In this document: one piece after another, positions 11,267 through 21,967 of the stretch
Position numbering within the stretch: position 1 is the first letter of the stretch
Layout of the letters: every line of letters begins with the position of its first letter
Origin: Nemertoderma westbladi
Taxonomy: Eukaryota; Xenacoelomorpha; Nemertodermatida; Nemertodermatidae
Direction: 5' to 3'
Length of the DNA stretch: 61,834 nt
Assembly: GCA_032718475.1 (NCBI GenBank)
Contig: JAUCBJ010007507.1
Span: forward strand, 1 to 61,834
Position numbers and translations under genes: made by a program
Notes under the pieces: generated by a model
Databases searched by the model: none
The model's input: only the letters and a program-made list of their open reading frames with translations
Told to the model about the DNA's origin: nothing

Positions 11267-11955
11267 CAGTACAGGCCACCAGAAAAAGCAGATTTCACCC
11301 AATGTGATCACATGTGAACACATTTGTTCAAGTCATCTGATTGGCAGGTTATGGCGAGTTATCTAGCTAACTTGCTGGGACCGACAAAGGCTTAGTGTGC
11401 GGTGCGCCTGTATGTCTGATATCAGGTAGATGAGAGAGCCCACAGGGCGTAACATTGCAGACATGGGCTGTATTGGTAGAGAGAGAACTACATACAAGAC
11501 CACATGGAAGTTCATGGAGTGGATGGGAGTGGATGGGTATATGGATGGACGAGCCTAGACCATTGAATAATTAATTTAGTGCAGGGAGATGTCGCGCCAT
11601 TAGTCTGACACCGAGAGGGCACAGAGAAACACCAGAAGATGGCTTAACATCACCAACTATAGGCCTGCCTACTAGACACTATTAACCGCACACTATAAAG
11701 GTAAACAAAATCCTTATCGCATTTCCAGCTGCAGTGAGTGACAGTTCGCGGCAAACTACAGAGAGTTTCCAGATTACTAAGCGTTTCAAAAGTATTCAAT
11801 TGTATCCTTTGGCGAAAAAATTTTGGTTGTTGCCAATTCAATTATGTTCAATTATGTTCAATTGTCCCGTTCAACAACATTACATTACACTGGTACACAT
11901 TTGATAAAATGTGTTCACAATTGTACAAATCTGCGTTTTCTGGTGGCCTGTACTG
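11267..11955. mobile_element. 689-bp Tc1/mariner-type MITE
   Basis: Inverted ends CAGTACAGGCCACCAGAAAA start at 11267 and end at 11955 on the opposite strand. A TA dinucleotide flanks each end, and the empty site (TA at 9093-9094) is present in unit 1. TA duplication and CAGT ends fit the Tc1/mariner superfamily. No transposase frame is recognisable, so it is a non-autonomous copy. Confidence 0.85.
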
Positions 11956-12302
11956 TACACTATTTGGTTTTTAATCAATAAATAATCATACATATTTATA
12001 TTAAACACTCGAATAAAATAAAAACTTTGTGAGAATGGGACACGGCGAATCTACCCATGTTAATTTTATACCAGGTGGGATAAATGTTAGCCCTCTAAAT
12101 AATTAATTACCGATAGAAGAACCGAAATAATTCGATAAATTTCGCCCGAAAATCACGAAAATCGCCCTCTAGCGGCAGATGGGCGAACTTCAGACGACGC
12201 TGAGTATTACGTTGCAACGAGTTAGAGCGAGACCTTTCTAACGAGCTATAGCAAGCGAGATTTCATCGAGATGGGTTCGATTGTATAGCCGATGACAAAC
12301 AC

Positions 12303-12334
<32 letters not shown>

Positions 12335-12486
12335 TCGATATTTATATATATTACATAGATTATTTTCCAGACGAACATAATAGATAAAATGTACGTAATT
12401 GATAAAAATTCACCCAATTTACCCATTTTACAGTACCAAGTCTATAATCAAAAAAGATTTATTAAGTATAAAATGTTGACTCTTAC

Positions 12487-13168
12487 CATGTTTCGTTGCG
12501 TTTGTCTTGTTGAAAAAGTAGACATCGACACTCCAACCCAAGAAGACTAAAATTGGAAATAGGAAAAACGTGAATACGGCCTCCCAAATGTCAATAACAC
12601 CTTCAGTTATTGGAACAAGGATGATGAACAACCACACGTAGGCGAACAGAGAGAAAAACGAAGTTACTACAACAACCCAAATTTTATTTATTCGGTGCAC
12701 TTCTCCATTAGGGATAGCGACGATACAGATAGCAGTGATAACGAGAAGGTCAAAGGCACCACTACCCACAATAGCACCAGGGCCAATGGGTCCCAATTCA
12801 AAGTTATGTGTTAAAATCTCGATGAGAGATAACATAAACTCAGGGGCACTGCTTCCTAAAGTCATAAGAGTCAGAGTAGAGACTGTTTTGTTCCAAACCA
12901 AAACATCAATTTCACGTTTGCCATTAGGGGCATCTTCATCATCTATTGTAACTTTTCGAGTTTTTGAGGTTATCGTTTCTATGGCAACCATGAATTCGTC
13001 AGCCACAACGGCGACTCCTATGAAAGTATACAACAGTCCGATCGCGTAAAGCGCAATCCGGACACCTGTAGGCCATGATGACTCATCAGCTATCGGGAAT
13101 ATAATGCCTGCATGGCACCTGTACTCATCATGTTGAATAACATCCATGATATGTAGAACCTGATCAAA
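12487..13168 (-). CDS. NCX: NCX alpha-1 half exon (gene B)
   Basis: A 227-residue open frame for the N-terminal membrane half of an animal Na+/Ca2+ exchanger, which moves Ca2+ across the plasma membrane against Na+. Five hydrophobic segments are visible: ALYAIGLLYTFIGVAVV; the alpha-1 motif TLMTLGSSAPEFML; GAIVGSGAFDLL with its following helix; IWVVVVTSFFSLFAYVWLF; and AVFTFFLFPILVFLGWSVDV. The ion-site Glu of GSSAPE is kept. The Asn usual in the second alpha-1 motif (GSAAFN) is Asp here. On the minus strand the exon has a TTTGATCAG acceptor and a phase-1 GTAAGA donor. An in-frame ATG lies at 13147, but the acceptor and the lack of a signal peptide suggest an upstream exon. Phase and context link it to the exon at 6552. 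Confidence 0.93.
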
Positions 13169-14701
13169 TATGATTCAAGGCATTGGACCCAAAATAAACC
13201 CAAATTCAAGTAATTCGAGACATTGCGTTGTACTATGAACAATTCATAATCGATCGTTATTTTCTACTACTGTAACTCCTATAAAATACACAATATATAT
13301 TAATATTATATATATATGATGCTATATTTTTAGTATTAGTTTTATGTTATGTTAGTCAAAGTGTTTGTAAAATTACTTTCTTTTTGTTACAAAGTAACGT
13401 AAACGACATCATGTAATAAGTTTTGGGGACAATTCTATGTGTATGTTAGACATTCTTTTGGTGTATTGTGTTTGTTTTTTCACAAGGTATCAAATAATTT
13501 ATCAATCTAGAATTATAATAGATTTGATTAGCCAGTGATTGGCAAATTTGCCACTTTTACCTTTAGGGCTGCGCTATAATGTTATTCACATTGTTTGTGC
13601 CATGTTACGGTCATAATACGGTCTACCGTTTTGGTTTTTACTGTGGCTAAGAGTGTTATCACCGGTTGTCATGAATACCACCTATCCGCCTACATATCAT
13701 AGTAGTCCTAATCGATATAAAAATCTGTCACATTTTGCTTTAAAATTCAAATTTATTATCAAACAGAAAAGGTAATAAAAATCAATGCAATGGTAGGATA
13801 AATGTTTTCATAATTAATTGGAATTTGTAATCACGAGCTGAATGAATGGCTTCCATATTTTATGTTAGTGTAAAAGGATGGCTTCGAGTTACCGTGATAG
13901 CCATTTGTCCAATTATTGTTATTTGCAATAGAGTAGCAAGCAATTCAGGAGGATGAATTGTCAGCCATAGACTAATAAAAAGTAGTAGTTTATTAATTAT
14001 TATATAATTAATGCGCAACTACTTAATAGTAACATTACAAACAATAAAAATTGAGACAATAAAAGTATAAACAAATTATATTACTGAAATAATTATGCTT
14101 CATTGTTCAAATATCTCATTTTGTTAAATTTAAAAATGTGCTTCTATTATTAATGCGAGTCAGGAATTATAATAGTCTTTTCCCTTTCCAGTTAATCTAA
14201 TATAATTTATTGCAGTGAATATAAACAATGTAGTAGTGCCGGTAGTTAGTTTTTTCAATCAATAAATACATACAGTACATTGAATCGAGATTCTGTTGAG
14301 AAATTTTTGCATATACCAATGCGGCAAGTATAGAGGAGTTCTGTGTAGAGAGAACATATGCTACAAAGACGAGGTAGATAGTAGTGCAAACCTACTGTGA
14401 TATCTACAGCTATCTAGTTTGTTGTAAGATCTCATACATTAACGATGCTGGTTGGTATACATTCTACTCTAATCCTTCGCATCTGTATCGAAAAATAGAG
14501 TCTTACACCAGTGTGTGTGTGGGGGGGGGGGGGGGGGGGGGGGGGTATCCCATATCGGAAAATTAACATTCCGTCTAGACGAATTAGCAAAATGTTAATT
14601 ATCGATTAATAGGAAGGAGTATGTTACAATGTCACGTTGGTCTACACTTGGCCCTATATTATTTACAATATTCTGCAATGCTTGCAATTATAATTAGTTG
14701 T
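13169..14701. other. AT-rich non-coding DNA upstream of the alpha-1 exon
   Basis: No gene or element end is recognisable. TA-rich text lies at 13291-13325 and a run of 25 G, preceded by (GT)n, at 14521-14545. It is probably intron, or 5' flank if the alpha-1 exon is the first coding exon. Confidence 0.5.
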
Positions 14702-14704
14702 TGT

Positions 14705-15924
14705 GGGGCGAGCCACGAAAGTAAGCAAGCTTAGCATACGGGTACCACTAACTCAATCGTGTGTCTGTTCCTGTCTGTTCTGTTGTGTTCAATTTTAAAC
14801 GTTAATAACTCAGCCAAATCTCGATGAAATCTATCCAAACTTGGTACACATGTAGTCTGGCAAAAGTTTAGAAATTTTCCAAGTTGAATTTGCGTGTGGC
14901 CTTCGAGAAGCTAAGATAATAGCAGTTAATTAATTAAATTAAAATTAATTAAGTTGTTTAGGGTAAAACAGCATTTTCAACATGACTTTTAATGGAAATT
15001 AATTATTTTATAGTATAAGATATAAATAATTATACTTAAAAATTATACAGCTGTAATCCCCATACCCCATTCCATTATAGTTTTTAATTAGTTCAAGTGA
15101 TTTGCTTTAAGAAATGTGTTTTTAATTGATCTAAACGTAATTAAGTTATTAAAATACCCCGTCAGCCGTCACTCTACACTAGCTCCCTTATTCCAAGGCA
15201 TGCTTGCTATTGCCTACTGGGAACCAGTCCAACCACCAGCTCACCACTACTCATTAGGCAGCAATGTAATGAGCCAGACTAATAAGAGAGCTTAACCTTG
15301 CTTATTGTGTTTACCTTACAAAATGATTGGCTGAGTATTTAATCGTGATTCTTTAGAATAATTAGCTAAATAATTTCGTTGAGGCGTTGACATGATAAAT
15401 TAATATTTCAGTATCAATACTATCAGCATAAGGTAAGTTTTAATATTTCTTACAAATTGGGTCGCCTCCACACCTAAAATATTTAATATATTACTTTATG
15501 AGTTTAACATGTTACCAATAACATGAGTTTATTGATTTCTTTGATGGTTAAATAAATTAAATAATATGCGATCTTTAATTATTTTTGCTAGAAATTTGTG
15601 CTGTTTGTATATTTGTGAATCGCTTCCAGTTCTATTTTGTGTTATATTAAAAATAAAATGAATATAACATATTACTTTTAAAACACAAATTTCTGATTAT
15701 ACCTGCCTTTCATCAATCCTGTGTGCACCTTTGGGTTGGGGTGGTGCAGATTAAGAGGGAGGTTGAAGGGGGGGGGCGGGGGGGGGGGGCTTTATTCCCC
15801 TCTCTTTGATTTACTGGTGTTTGGTTAAATTTCTTAAATACCGAGTTTGTGATACAGTAGAATCGCTCAATATTAATCTGTATCTCATAACTAAGCCTCG
15901 TGCTGCGCGAAGGCCCCACGAACG
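14705..15924. mobile_element. TIR element, 1220 bp, TGT duplication
   Basis: The left end GGGGCGAGCCACGAA and the right end CGTGCTGCGCGAAGGCCCCA with CGAACG are the two ends of the same family as 10474-11001, here in reverse orientation. TGT flanks both sides (14702-14704, 15925-15927), the complement of the ACA seen elsewhere. The inside is AT-rich, with a G tract at 15767-15789 and no transposase. A short open frame at 15713-15973 is not supported. Confidence 0.7.
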
Positions 15925-16027
15925 TGTAATATAGATCTACAAATTTCCATACGTACATTAATGTTGAATGCAATTTTTAATTCATTATTATTGCTTGTTC
16001 AGACAATTTCATCTAGTATTAATAGGT

Positions 16028-16039
16028 TATACAAAAACC
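16028..16039. repeat. Target duplication of LINE 1, left copy
   Basis: tatacaaaaacc occurs here and again at 21666-21677, directly after the (TAG)n tail of the LINE. Confidence 0.85.
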
Positions 16040-17678
16040 TTTCATCCAATATGGACCTTTCAATACCCTAATGGAACCAAAGCACAACTGGATTACATCC
16101 TCATAAACAAAAAGTGGAGAAACAGCATGATCAACTGCGAGGCATACAGCTCGTTCAACCTAATTGGTTCGGACCACGGAATTGTGAATGCAGAGATCAG
16201 ACTCAGTTTGAGAGCCAGCAAACCCAGGACAAGAAAGCAAATCAAATATGACTGGGAAAAACTCAGAACTGACAATGCTGTAAAGGATGCTTATACAGTA
16301 GAAGTTCAAAACCGCTTTGAAGCACTTCAGTCAATGGATGAAGACCAATCCACCAATTCAATATACCAGAATATAATAACAGCCCACAAGGAATCAGCTA
16401 AGAGGCATATCCCCCAGAAACCCAAACGAAAACAATATGTGCCATGCAAAACTCTGAGGTTACTTGTAAGAGAGAAGATCTTAAGATAGCCTACAAAGTT
16501 AAAACCGAACAACCAACAACCGAAAACATTAACAAGGTTGAGAAAGCTAAGGACGATCTTAAATTGGCCTACAACATCAGCCAGGAAAAGTACATACAGG
16601 ATAAAACTGAAGCAATTACAACTGCTCACATACAGCAACAATCAAGACTTACCTGGCAAACTGTAAATGAGGTATCTGGTCGGAAAAGTTGTGCAAAGGG
16701 GCGCCTCAAAGTCGATAGTCCTGAAGAACGTGTTGGGAAGTGGAAAAATCACTTCAGCAACTTGCTTGGGCAGCCACCAAACATCGAGGTCAGCCCTACA
16801 AGGAAAATATATGACAAGACACTACCTATAGAAACAGGGGACTTCACACCTGCCGAACTCCAAAGAAGCATTAAAAGCATGTCCAATAAAAAAGCGAGTG
16901 GTTTAGATGAAATCCCAGCGGAGGTATGGAAAACCGGAGTGCTAAACAGACCATTATTGAATGTTTGCAACCGGATGTTAAAAGGGGAAAAGCCACCACC
17001 AATTTGGACTAAAGGTCAACTAAAGCCTCTCCCCAAGAAAGGAGACCTCGGCATACCAACAAACTATCGTGGGATCTGTCTGCTTGTGGTAGCTGCCAAA
17101 ATATACAATAAAATGATTCTATATAGGATTAGGCCTCACATAGAGAAACTACTGCGTAAGAGCCAAAACGGATTTCGACCAAGTAGATCAACAATAGCCC
17201 AGATACTTGCACTACGGAGACTGATTGAAGGAATTAAGTCAAAGAATCTCCCCGCTGTCATGACTTTTGTGGACTTCAAGAAGGCATTCGACTCCATCCA
17301 TAGAGGTAAAATGCTTGAAATCCTAAGAGCTTATGGAATACCAGAAGTAATTGTTGCTGGCATTGGATTGTTATATTGTGACACAGAAGCGCAGGTACTC
17401 TCACCAGATGGTGAAACTGAGTTTTCTCAATCCTGGCTGGCGTACTGCAAGGTGACACATTAGCACCATTACTATTTGTAATTGTGCTGGATTACGCAAT
17501 GAGGACGGCCACAAAGGGTGAACACCTGGGATTCACACTTCAAGAACGCAGAAGTAGTAGATATCCGGCAACTTCAGTCACAGACACCGACTTTGCGGAT
17601 GACATCGCCCTGCTCTCTAATACCCTAGCAGATGCACAGCTTCTACTAAATAAAGTGGAGAGGGCTGCTAAGGAGGTT
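16040..17678 (+). pseudogene. LINE 1 endonuclease end and reverse transcriptase (broken)
   Basis: The start reads as the end of an apurinic-type endonuclease, with AQLDYILIN and SDHGIV. A stop at 16489 and a frame change near 16444-16490 follow. The next frame (to 17463) has the reverse-transcriptase motifs NYRGICLL, FRPSRSTIAQIL and FVDFKKAFDS (first catalytic Asp). Another frame change near 17440 leads to QGDTLAPLLFVIV and FADDIALL (catalytic Asp pair), then KVERAAKEV, where LINE 2 interrupts. Key residues are present but at least two frame lesions make it non-functional. Confidence 0.9.
17667..17678. repeat. Target duplication of LINE 2, left copy
   Basis: gctaaggaggtt is here and at 20988-20999. 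Removing the insert and one copy restores the LINE 1 reading, AAKEV followed by GLHIN. Confidence 0.92.
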
Positions 17679-17699
17679 ACTACTAGGATCGGCATGCTG

Positions 17700-18185
17700 C
17701 ATTGCAGCTGCATTTTTAAGAATGCTGTGCCGGCTTGTCAACAAAATTGCACCGCCACAACTCCCTATCACCCATGACATTTGCTAGATCATCCGCATCT
17801 TTAAGGCCAGTGTCCTTTAAGATGCGTCTCAAGAAAGTCATGGCTGTCCACCATGCTTATTCACTCCATGAGGCTGCCAAAGTACAAGATTATGCACTGG
17901 CTGGTCCTCACGGCGAAAGCAATGTCCTGCAAAGCGGAGGCGATTTTGTTCTAGTGTCAAGCTTGGGGGAACCAATGAGACACCTCCAATGTTATATAGT
18001 GTCTGGTTGGATATGTGTGCATTGTACTTGACACAATGAACCCGGCGTAGCATTCTTGTGAATGTGCCATCCAGAGATTTGGTGTCCTCAGCAGTTAGAG
18101 CCCAGCATGGACTCCCATAGAGGAGTACTGGAACTACTGCTGCTCTAAATAACCGGACCTTAAGTTTCCGATTAATTCCTCCTAA
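17700..18185 (-). pseudogene. LINE 2 C-terminal domain
   Basis: This continues from the RT thumb, with a stop, through TRMLRRVHCVKYNAHISN, LRFAGHCFRREDQPVHNLVL and WQPHGVNKHGGQPMTF, to a stop near 17727. The same tail is found at 21400-21560 (RLRFSGHCWRS), 31013-31230 and 44232-44440, which shows how often the family's 3' end was copied. Confidence 0.88.
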
Positions 18186-18800
18186 TTAAATCCTGGAAAG
18201 CCTATTCAAAGCTGCCCATGCCTTTCCCTTACGTATTCGAAGGTCCTCACCTGACTTCCGGATCCATGATCCCAGGTAACAGAAGTCGTCCACATGCTCA
18301 AGCATACCATCCTTTGAGCTTATGCTCATCCGATCAGAGACTTGCTGAGGACTTTCAAAGTTAACTGTCAGAATTTTGGTCTTTCTGGAGTTAATAAAAA
18401 GACCAACACTAGAAGCAGCATGTTCTAATGAGCTGTGGAGCCGTTGGGCTCCCTCTAATGATTCTGAGAGTACTCCTAAGTCATCAGCAAAGTCTAGATC
18501 AGTTAGGTACTTGGCAGGATTTCCTCGACTTCTGGAGCCAGTAGGTGGAGTTATCATCACCCCATCATCATTATAATGATCTAAGGACATGCGTAGAACA
18601 TAGTCAACCACAATAATGAACAAGAATGGTGCAAGTGTGTCTCCTTGGAGGACGCCCCATAACACTTCAAATGGTTCTGTGTCACCATCAACAGTAGACA
18701 CAAATGTTGTCGAACCATCGTATACTGATCTGATTGCTGCAATAATTTCATCAGGAATCCCATATAATGAAAGTATGGTGAACATACGTGAGCGGGAGAG
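18186..18800 (-). pseudogene. LINE 2 reverse-transcriptase palm end
   Basis: The frame (ORF 18830-18186) enters at LYGIPDEIIAAIRSVYDG, then WGVLQGDTLAPFLFIIVVDY, LDFADDLGVLSES (catalytic Asp pair) and the thumb text SSVGLFINSRKTKIL and FCYLGSW. These match the order of non-LTR reverse transcriptases. It lacks the earlier KKAFDS-type motif. Confidence 0.9.
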
Positions 18801-20236
18801 GTATTTTAAAGACCTCAGGGGGAACACCATCTACTCCACTGGCACGATTGGTCTTAATGCTCTTTGCAGCAGCCTTCACTTCTGCAAAGGAGATATCGCC
18901 AATGGGAATATCTGGGAGTACAGACTCAGACACTTTTACTTCTATAAAGTTATCAGGCAATACCCTGTCATTATTGAGGAGCTTTTCAAAGTGGGCTTTC
19001 CAACCATTGAGGCGATCGGCTGGTGATTCAGCCTTAACCTTGGTGGTTGGTTGGCTTTTCCGCCCAGTAAGCAGATTGATCGATTTCCATGCCTGGGATG
19101 ATTGCCTGCTGTCGTCAGCATCATTGATGGCATCAACCTGTTGGTTTATTAGCTCCTGTAGATTAGCAGAGTACTGCCTGTTCAGGGACCTAGAAGCAGC
19201 CTTAACTGCATTCTTGGCTGCTGTAGTCTGTTTGAGTCGGGACTCTTTCTGCGCCTTATGAAGGTCATTTCGGCACTTCTGAATTTTGTTGTCAGTCCAG
19301 GGGGCCCTTTTCTTGATTCGAGGGTATACAGGAACTGTTTCTGCAGCTGCTAACTTAACTGCTTCTGTAAAGGCAGTATAGCCCCCACAGTGATCTGCCG
19401 CCTCAGAGGCAAGAGCCTCATACCTGTTGCTCAGCTGTAGTGTGAAGCTGGATCTCACACTTGGCTGTTGCAACAGAGAGGACCAGTCATGCCGCGGCAA
19501 GGCAGATTTCGTTGTTCTGCTAGCACGCAGACTAAGTCTTACCTTGGCCACAATAAGGCGGTGATCACTGGAGAAGGGTCGAAGTGTAAATGCATTACAG
19601 TCTTGTATAGAGCTCCTGTATTTCCTACGAAACAGAATATGGTCTATTTGGGACTTGTGACCACTGGGTCCACTATGAGTCCATAGCTTTCCAGTTCGCT
19701 TCTTGAACTGGGTTCCAGCCGAAAACAATCCATTTCCAGAGATGTAGGTGATTGATGCAGACTTGCATTAAAGTCTCCCAGGAATCTTAAGAATGCATGC
19801 TGATCCACTCCATCAGTAGCTGCTTGTAGATTGTGGTAGAAATTTTCCACCTCCTCTACAGGGGCAACACTAGTTGGAGAGTAGCACACAATCAGAACCA
19901 CCTTAGGAAACTTCTTAGCCAGTCTTCCAGAACATGAGAAGTGGCAACGGATGATGCGGTTAGAGATTTGGTCTATTTTGTCCAATGCTGCATGTGCAGT
20001 TGGATTCATCAATAGACCAATTCCACCATTGCCACTATCATCTGCTGACGCAAGGGCGAGTCGCCAACCGCCCCCATGTCCTTAATCAGAACCTCATCAG
20101 TCTGTCCAGTCTGCATTCGGTGCTCTTGAACACCCACTGCGCTAAGAGAAAGCTTATCTGCCAAGGCAGTCAGCTCACCTTGTCGCATTAGGGTGTTTAC
20201 TGAGGCTAGTCTTGTGACTTGCCTCAGATTCACCAA
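18751..20236 (-). pseudogene. LINE 2 endonuclease and RT start (broken)
   Basis: Minus-strand frames join roughly as follows. 20236-20009 has VGVQEHR, the early catalytic region of the endonuclease. 20012-19644 has VVLIVCYSPTS and LGDFNA. 19728-18751 has HKSQIDHILF and SSDHRLIV, then a charged linker, GRKSQPTTKVKAESPADRL and RASGVDGVPPEVFK at the start of RT. Frame changes occur near 20030 and 19690. The text after PPEVFK jumps to the later GIPDEI part, so the RT middle with its first Asp is deleted. Confidence 0.9.
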
Positions 20237-20987
20237 TGGCTTTGTTGGTCAGGGTGGAACATGAGGGTAGCCTCCAACTCCAGAATCCCTCTCCCCATCA
20301 CAATCTGGCCTTCCTGGTGACCCAGGGTTTGGGCCAGAAAGGTCATCAGGAAAGGGACTCAAAGAATTGTTGGCTGCTCTCTCTCCAATAGTGAGACAGG
20401 CAGCCGGTCAGGAGTTAACTGACACCTGTGAGGCCGATTGTGTCCGGTAATTCCACTGGCCTCTAGTGGCCGGACCTCCGCATTGCTAATGTAATCCATA
20501 GTGGGGGTTGGGGGGTGCTTTTTTGCTGAGTCAGCTCTCGGGGCAAATACCACACCCTGGTTTGCCATTCCACAGGGTGGGTGTCGCAATGGAGTCAGAT
20601 ATGAGGCCCATCACCCATATCTACTCTGGCGCACATGACCCACCATTGGCTGTTGCAGCTCATCTGCTGGGTCATGCCCTGTACCCTTGCTGCCAGGTGC
20701 AGGTCGCAGTGAAGTGCTCTCAGAGTGGACATGAGAACACTCTACTCCTGACCAGCCATTGATAGATCACCATCTGCCTGGTCAGGCCATATACCCCTGC
20801 AGCCAAGTATATGGGTCCTTAATCCAGGACCAAGGGCGTCCTTATCCCCGAACGAAGGGGGTCCTAGTTACAGGACCAGATTTGCCCTAGTAAGAGTGTC
20901 TATGCAGCTACAGGTGGCACCTCCTTTATGCTGCATGGAGGTGGCAAGTTTTCTTGATCAATGACCTAGAATACCTGACCTGACCTG

Positions 20988-20999
20988 GCTAAGGAGGTT
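20988..20999. repeat. Target duplication of LINE 2, right copy
   Basis: Second copy of gctaaggaggtt; the left copy is at 17667-17678. Confidence 0.92.
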
Positions 21000-21617
21000 G
21001 GATTGCATATAAATGCTACAAAGACCGAATTCATGACCTTTAATGTTGATGGAAACTTGACAACCATTGATAATAATCAACTAAGGAAGGTCGATGACTT
21101 CCAGTACCTTGGATCATGGATAGAGAGTAGCAAAAAGGACATAGAAGTTAGGAAAGTAAAGGCTTGGGTAGCTCTATCAAAAATGGATACCATCTGGAAA
21201 TCAGATCTCTCCAGGCACCTGAAGACTAAGTTCTTTCGAGCCACAGTGGAAAGTGTATTTTTATATGGGGGTGAGACCTGGACACTAACTAAATCACTTG
21301 AACAACGGGTTGATGGTTGCTACACAAGACTACTAAGGGCAGCCCTAAACATCAGCTGGAAACAACACATGACAAACGCCGAGCTTTATGGTACAATACC
21401 ACCTGTATCAACCACCCTCCATGAACGCAGATTAAGATTCAGTGGGCACTGCTGGCGAAGTAAAGACGAGGTAATACCAGATCTACTTTTCTGGCAACCA
21501 ATTCATGGAAATCGTAGTCGTGGACGACCGGCCATAACATATATAGATCAACTTGAAAGGGATACTGAACTTAGGAGAAACGAAATTGCGACAACTATGG
21601 AGAATCAGGAAGCCTAG
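21000..21617 (+). pseudogene. LINE 1 RT thumb and C-terminal domain
   Basis: An open frame that resumes LINE 1 after the nested insert: GLHINATKTEFMTF, DFQYLGSWIESS, FLYGGETWTLT, then LRFSGHCWRSKDEVIPDLLF and a stop at 21615-21617. The (TAG)n tail follows 40 bases later. It is unbroken in this part and only distantly similar to LINE 2, so the two are different subfamilies. Confidence 0.9.
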
Positions 21618-21665
21618 AAGGATCTCATTTCCACTGTCCGAGTTCGCTCGACCTAGTAGTAGTAG

Positions 21666-21677
21666 TATACAAAAACC
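21666..21677. repeat. Target duplication of LINE 1, right copy
   Basis: tatacaaaaacc, matching 16028-16039. Confidence 0.85.
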
Positions 21678-21701
21678 GTGTTACTTATTACATTTACATA
21701 T

Positions 21702-21707
21702 TTTATT
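21702..21707 (-). promoter_or_regulatory. Poly(A) signal of the NCX 3' end
   Basis: AATAAA on the minus strand, 14 bases after the stop codon of the last exon (21722). The LINE begins only about 35 bases further on, so the natural 3' untranslated region must be very short or run into the LINE. Confidence 0.55.
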
Positions 21708-21721
21708 GTCTTTGTAATCAA

Positions 21722-21967
21722 TCACAATAAATTTCCACTTATTATACCATAAGCCTGAAGTATGCACATTACAAGGTAGAGGATCCACAATAATATGAGT
21801 ACTAGAGCACTGAAGTACTTAGAATAAACAACACCTCCTAGTTCAGTATTACCAGCGCAATTGGTATTACGTCGAATGAATAACACAGTGAAGCAACCTA
21901 TGGCCGCACCCAGGTATAGGACCGTCGAGAATTGCAGTTGAGGAACAAGAAAAAGTAGTTGATCGCC
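21722..21967 (-). CDS. NCX: NCX last exon (gene A)
   Basis: It codes for the C-terminal two membrane helices of an exchanger and a TGA stop. Visible text: FSTVLYLGAAIGCFTVLFI, then basic RRN, the small loop TELGG, then FSALVLILLWILYLVMCILQ and a short tail. In NCX1 the same place has LLYRRRP, a GGELGGP loop and FVLLWLLYIFFSSLEAYC. The acceptor is TTATTATTTTCAG. It reads in frame from the phase-0 end of the exon at 23149. The tail is slightly longer than in vertebrate NCX. Confidence 0.88.
   Translation of the reverse strand, partial: GDQLLFLVPQLQFSTVLYLGAAIGCFTVLFIRRNTNCAGNTELGGVVYSKYFSALVLILLWILYLVMCILQAYGIISGNLL

Larger units (their letters stand above)
9519..12345 (+). mobile_element. Helitron-like non-autonomous element, unit 2 (interrupted)
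   Basis: A second copy of the 7286-9518 unit in the same orientation, starting directly after the hairpin. It has fewer 145-bp repeats (about five) and two nested DNA elements (10474-11001 and 11267-11955). Subtracting these and the missing repeats leaves about the same length as unit 1. Its right end keeps the (CAGA)n tract (12301-12332) but loses the terminal hairpin, ending in AT-rich text before the NCX alpha-1 exon. Confidence 0.6.
17679..20987 (-). mobile_element. RTE-like LINE 2, near full length, inserted in LINE 1
   Basis: A 3309-bp non-LTR element on the minus strand, of the usual size for RTE-type elements with one endonuclease-RT frame. It runs from a leader (about 20987-20590), through an N-terminal stretch, endonuclease and RT, to a C-terminal domain, and ends in a TAGTAGTAGTAA tail at 17679-17690. 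It carries several lesions and has lost the RT segment with the first catalytic Asp. Three other pieces of this family lie at 29025, 30996 and 44215. Confidence 0.93.
16040..21665 (+). mobile_element. RTE-like LINE 1, 5'-truncated, split by LINE 2
   Basis: A non-LTR retrotransposon on the plus strand bounded by 12-bp duplications. It starts inside the endonuclease domain, runs through reverse transcriptase, and ends with a TAG-repeat tail at 21653-21664. A second LINE (17679-20987, minus strand) is inserted in its reverse-transcriptase tail with its own 12-bp duplication; reading resumes in frame after it. It lies about 35 bp from the poly(A) signal of the NCX 3' end. RTE assignment rests on size, single-ORF layout and simple-repeat tail. 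Confidence 0.9.

Noticed and set aside
12735-13049. Plus-strand ORF over the alpha-1 exon
   Set aside because: Shadow of the minus-strand NCX coding sequence.
18376-19261. Plus-strand ORFs over LINE 2
   Set aside because: Shadows of the minus-strand LINE frames.
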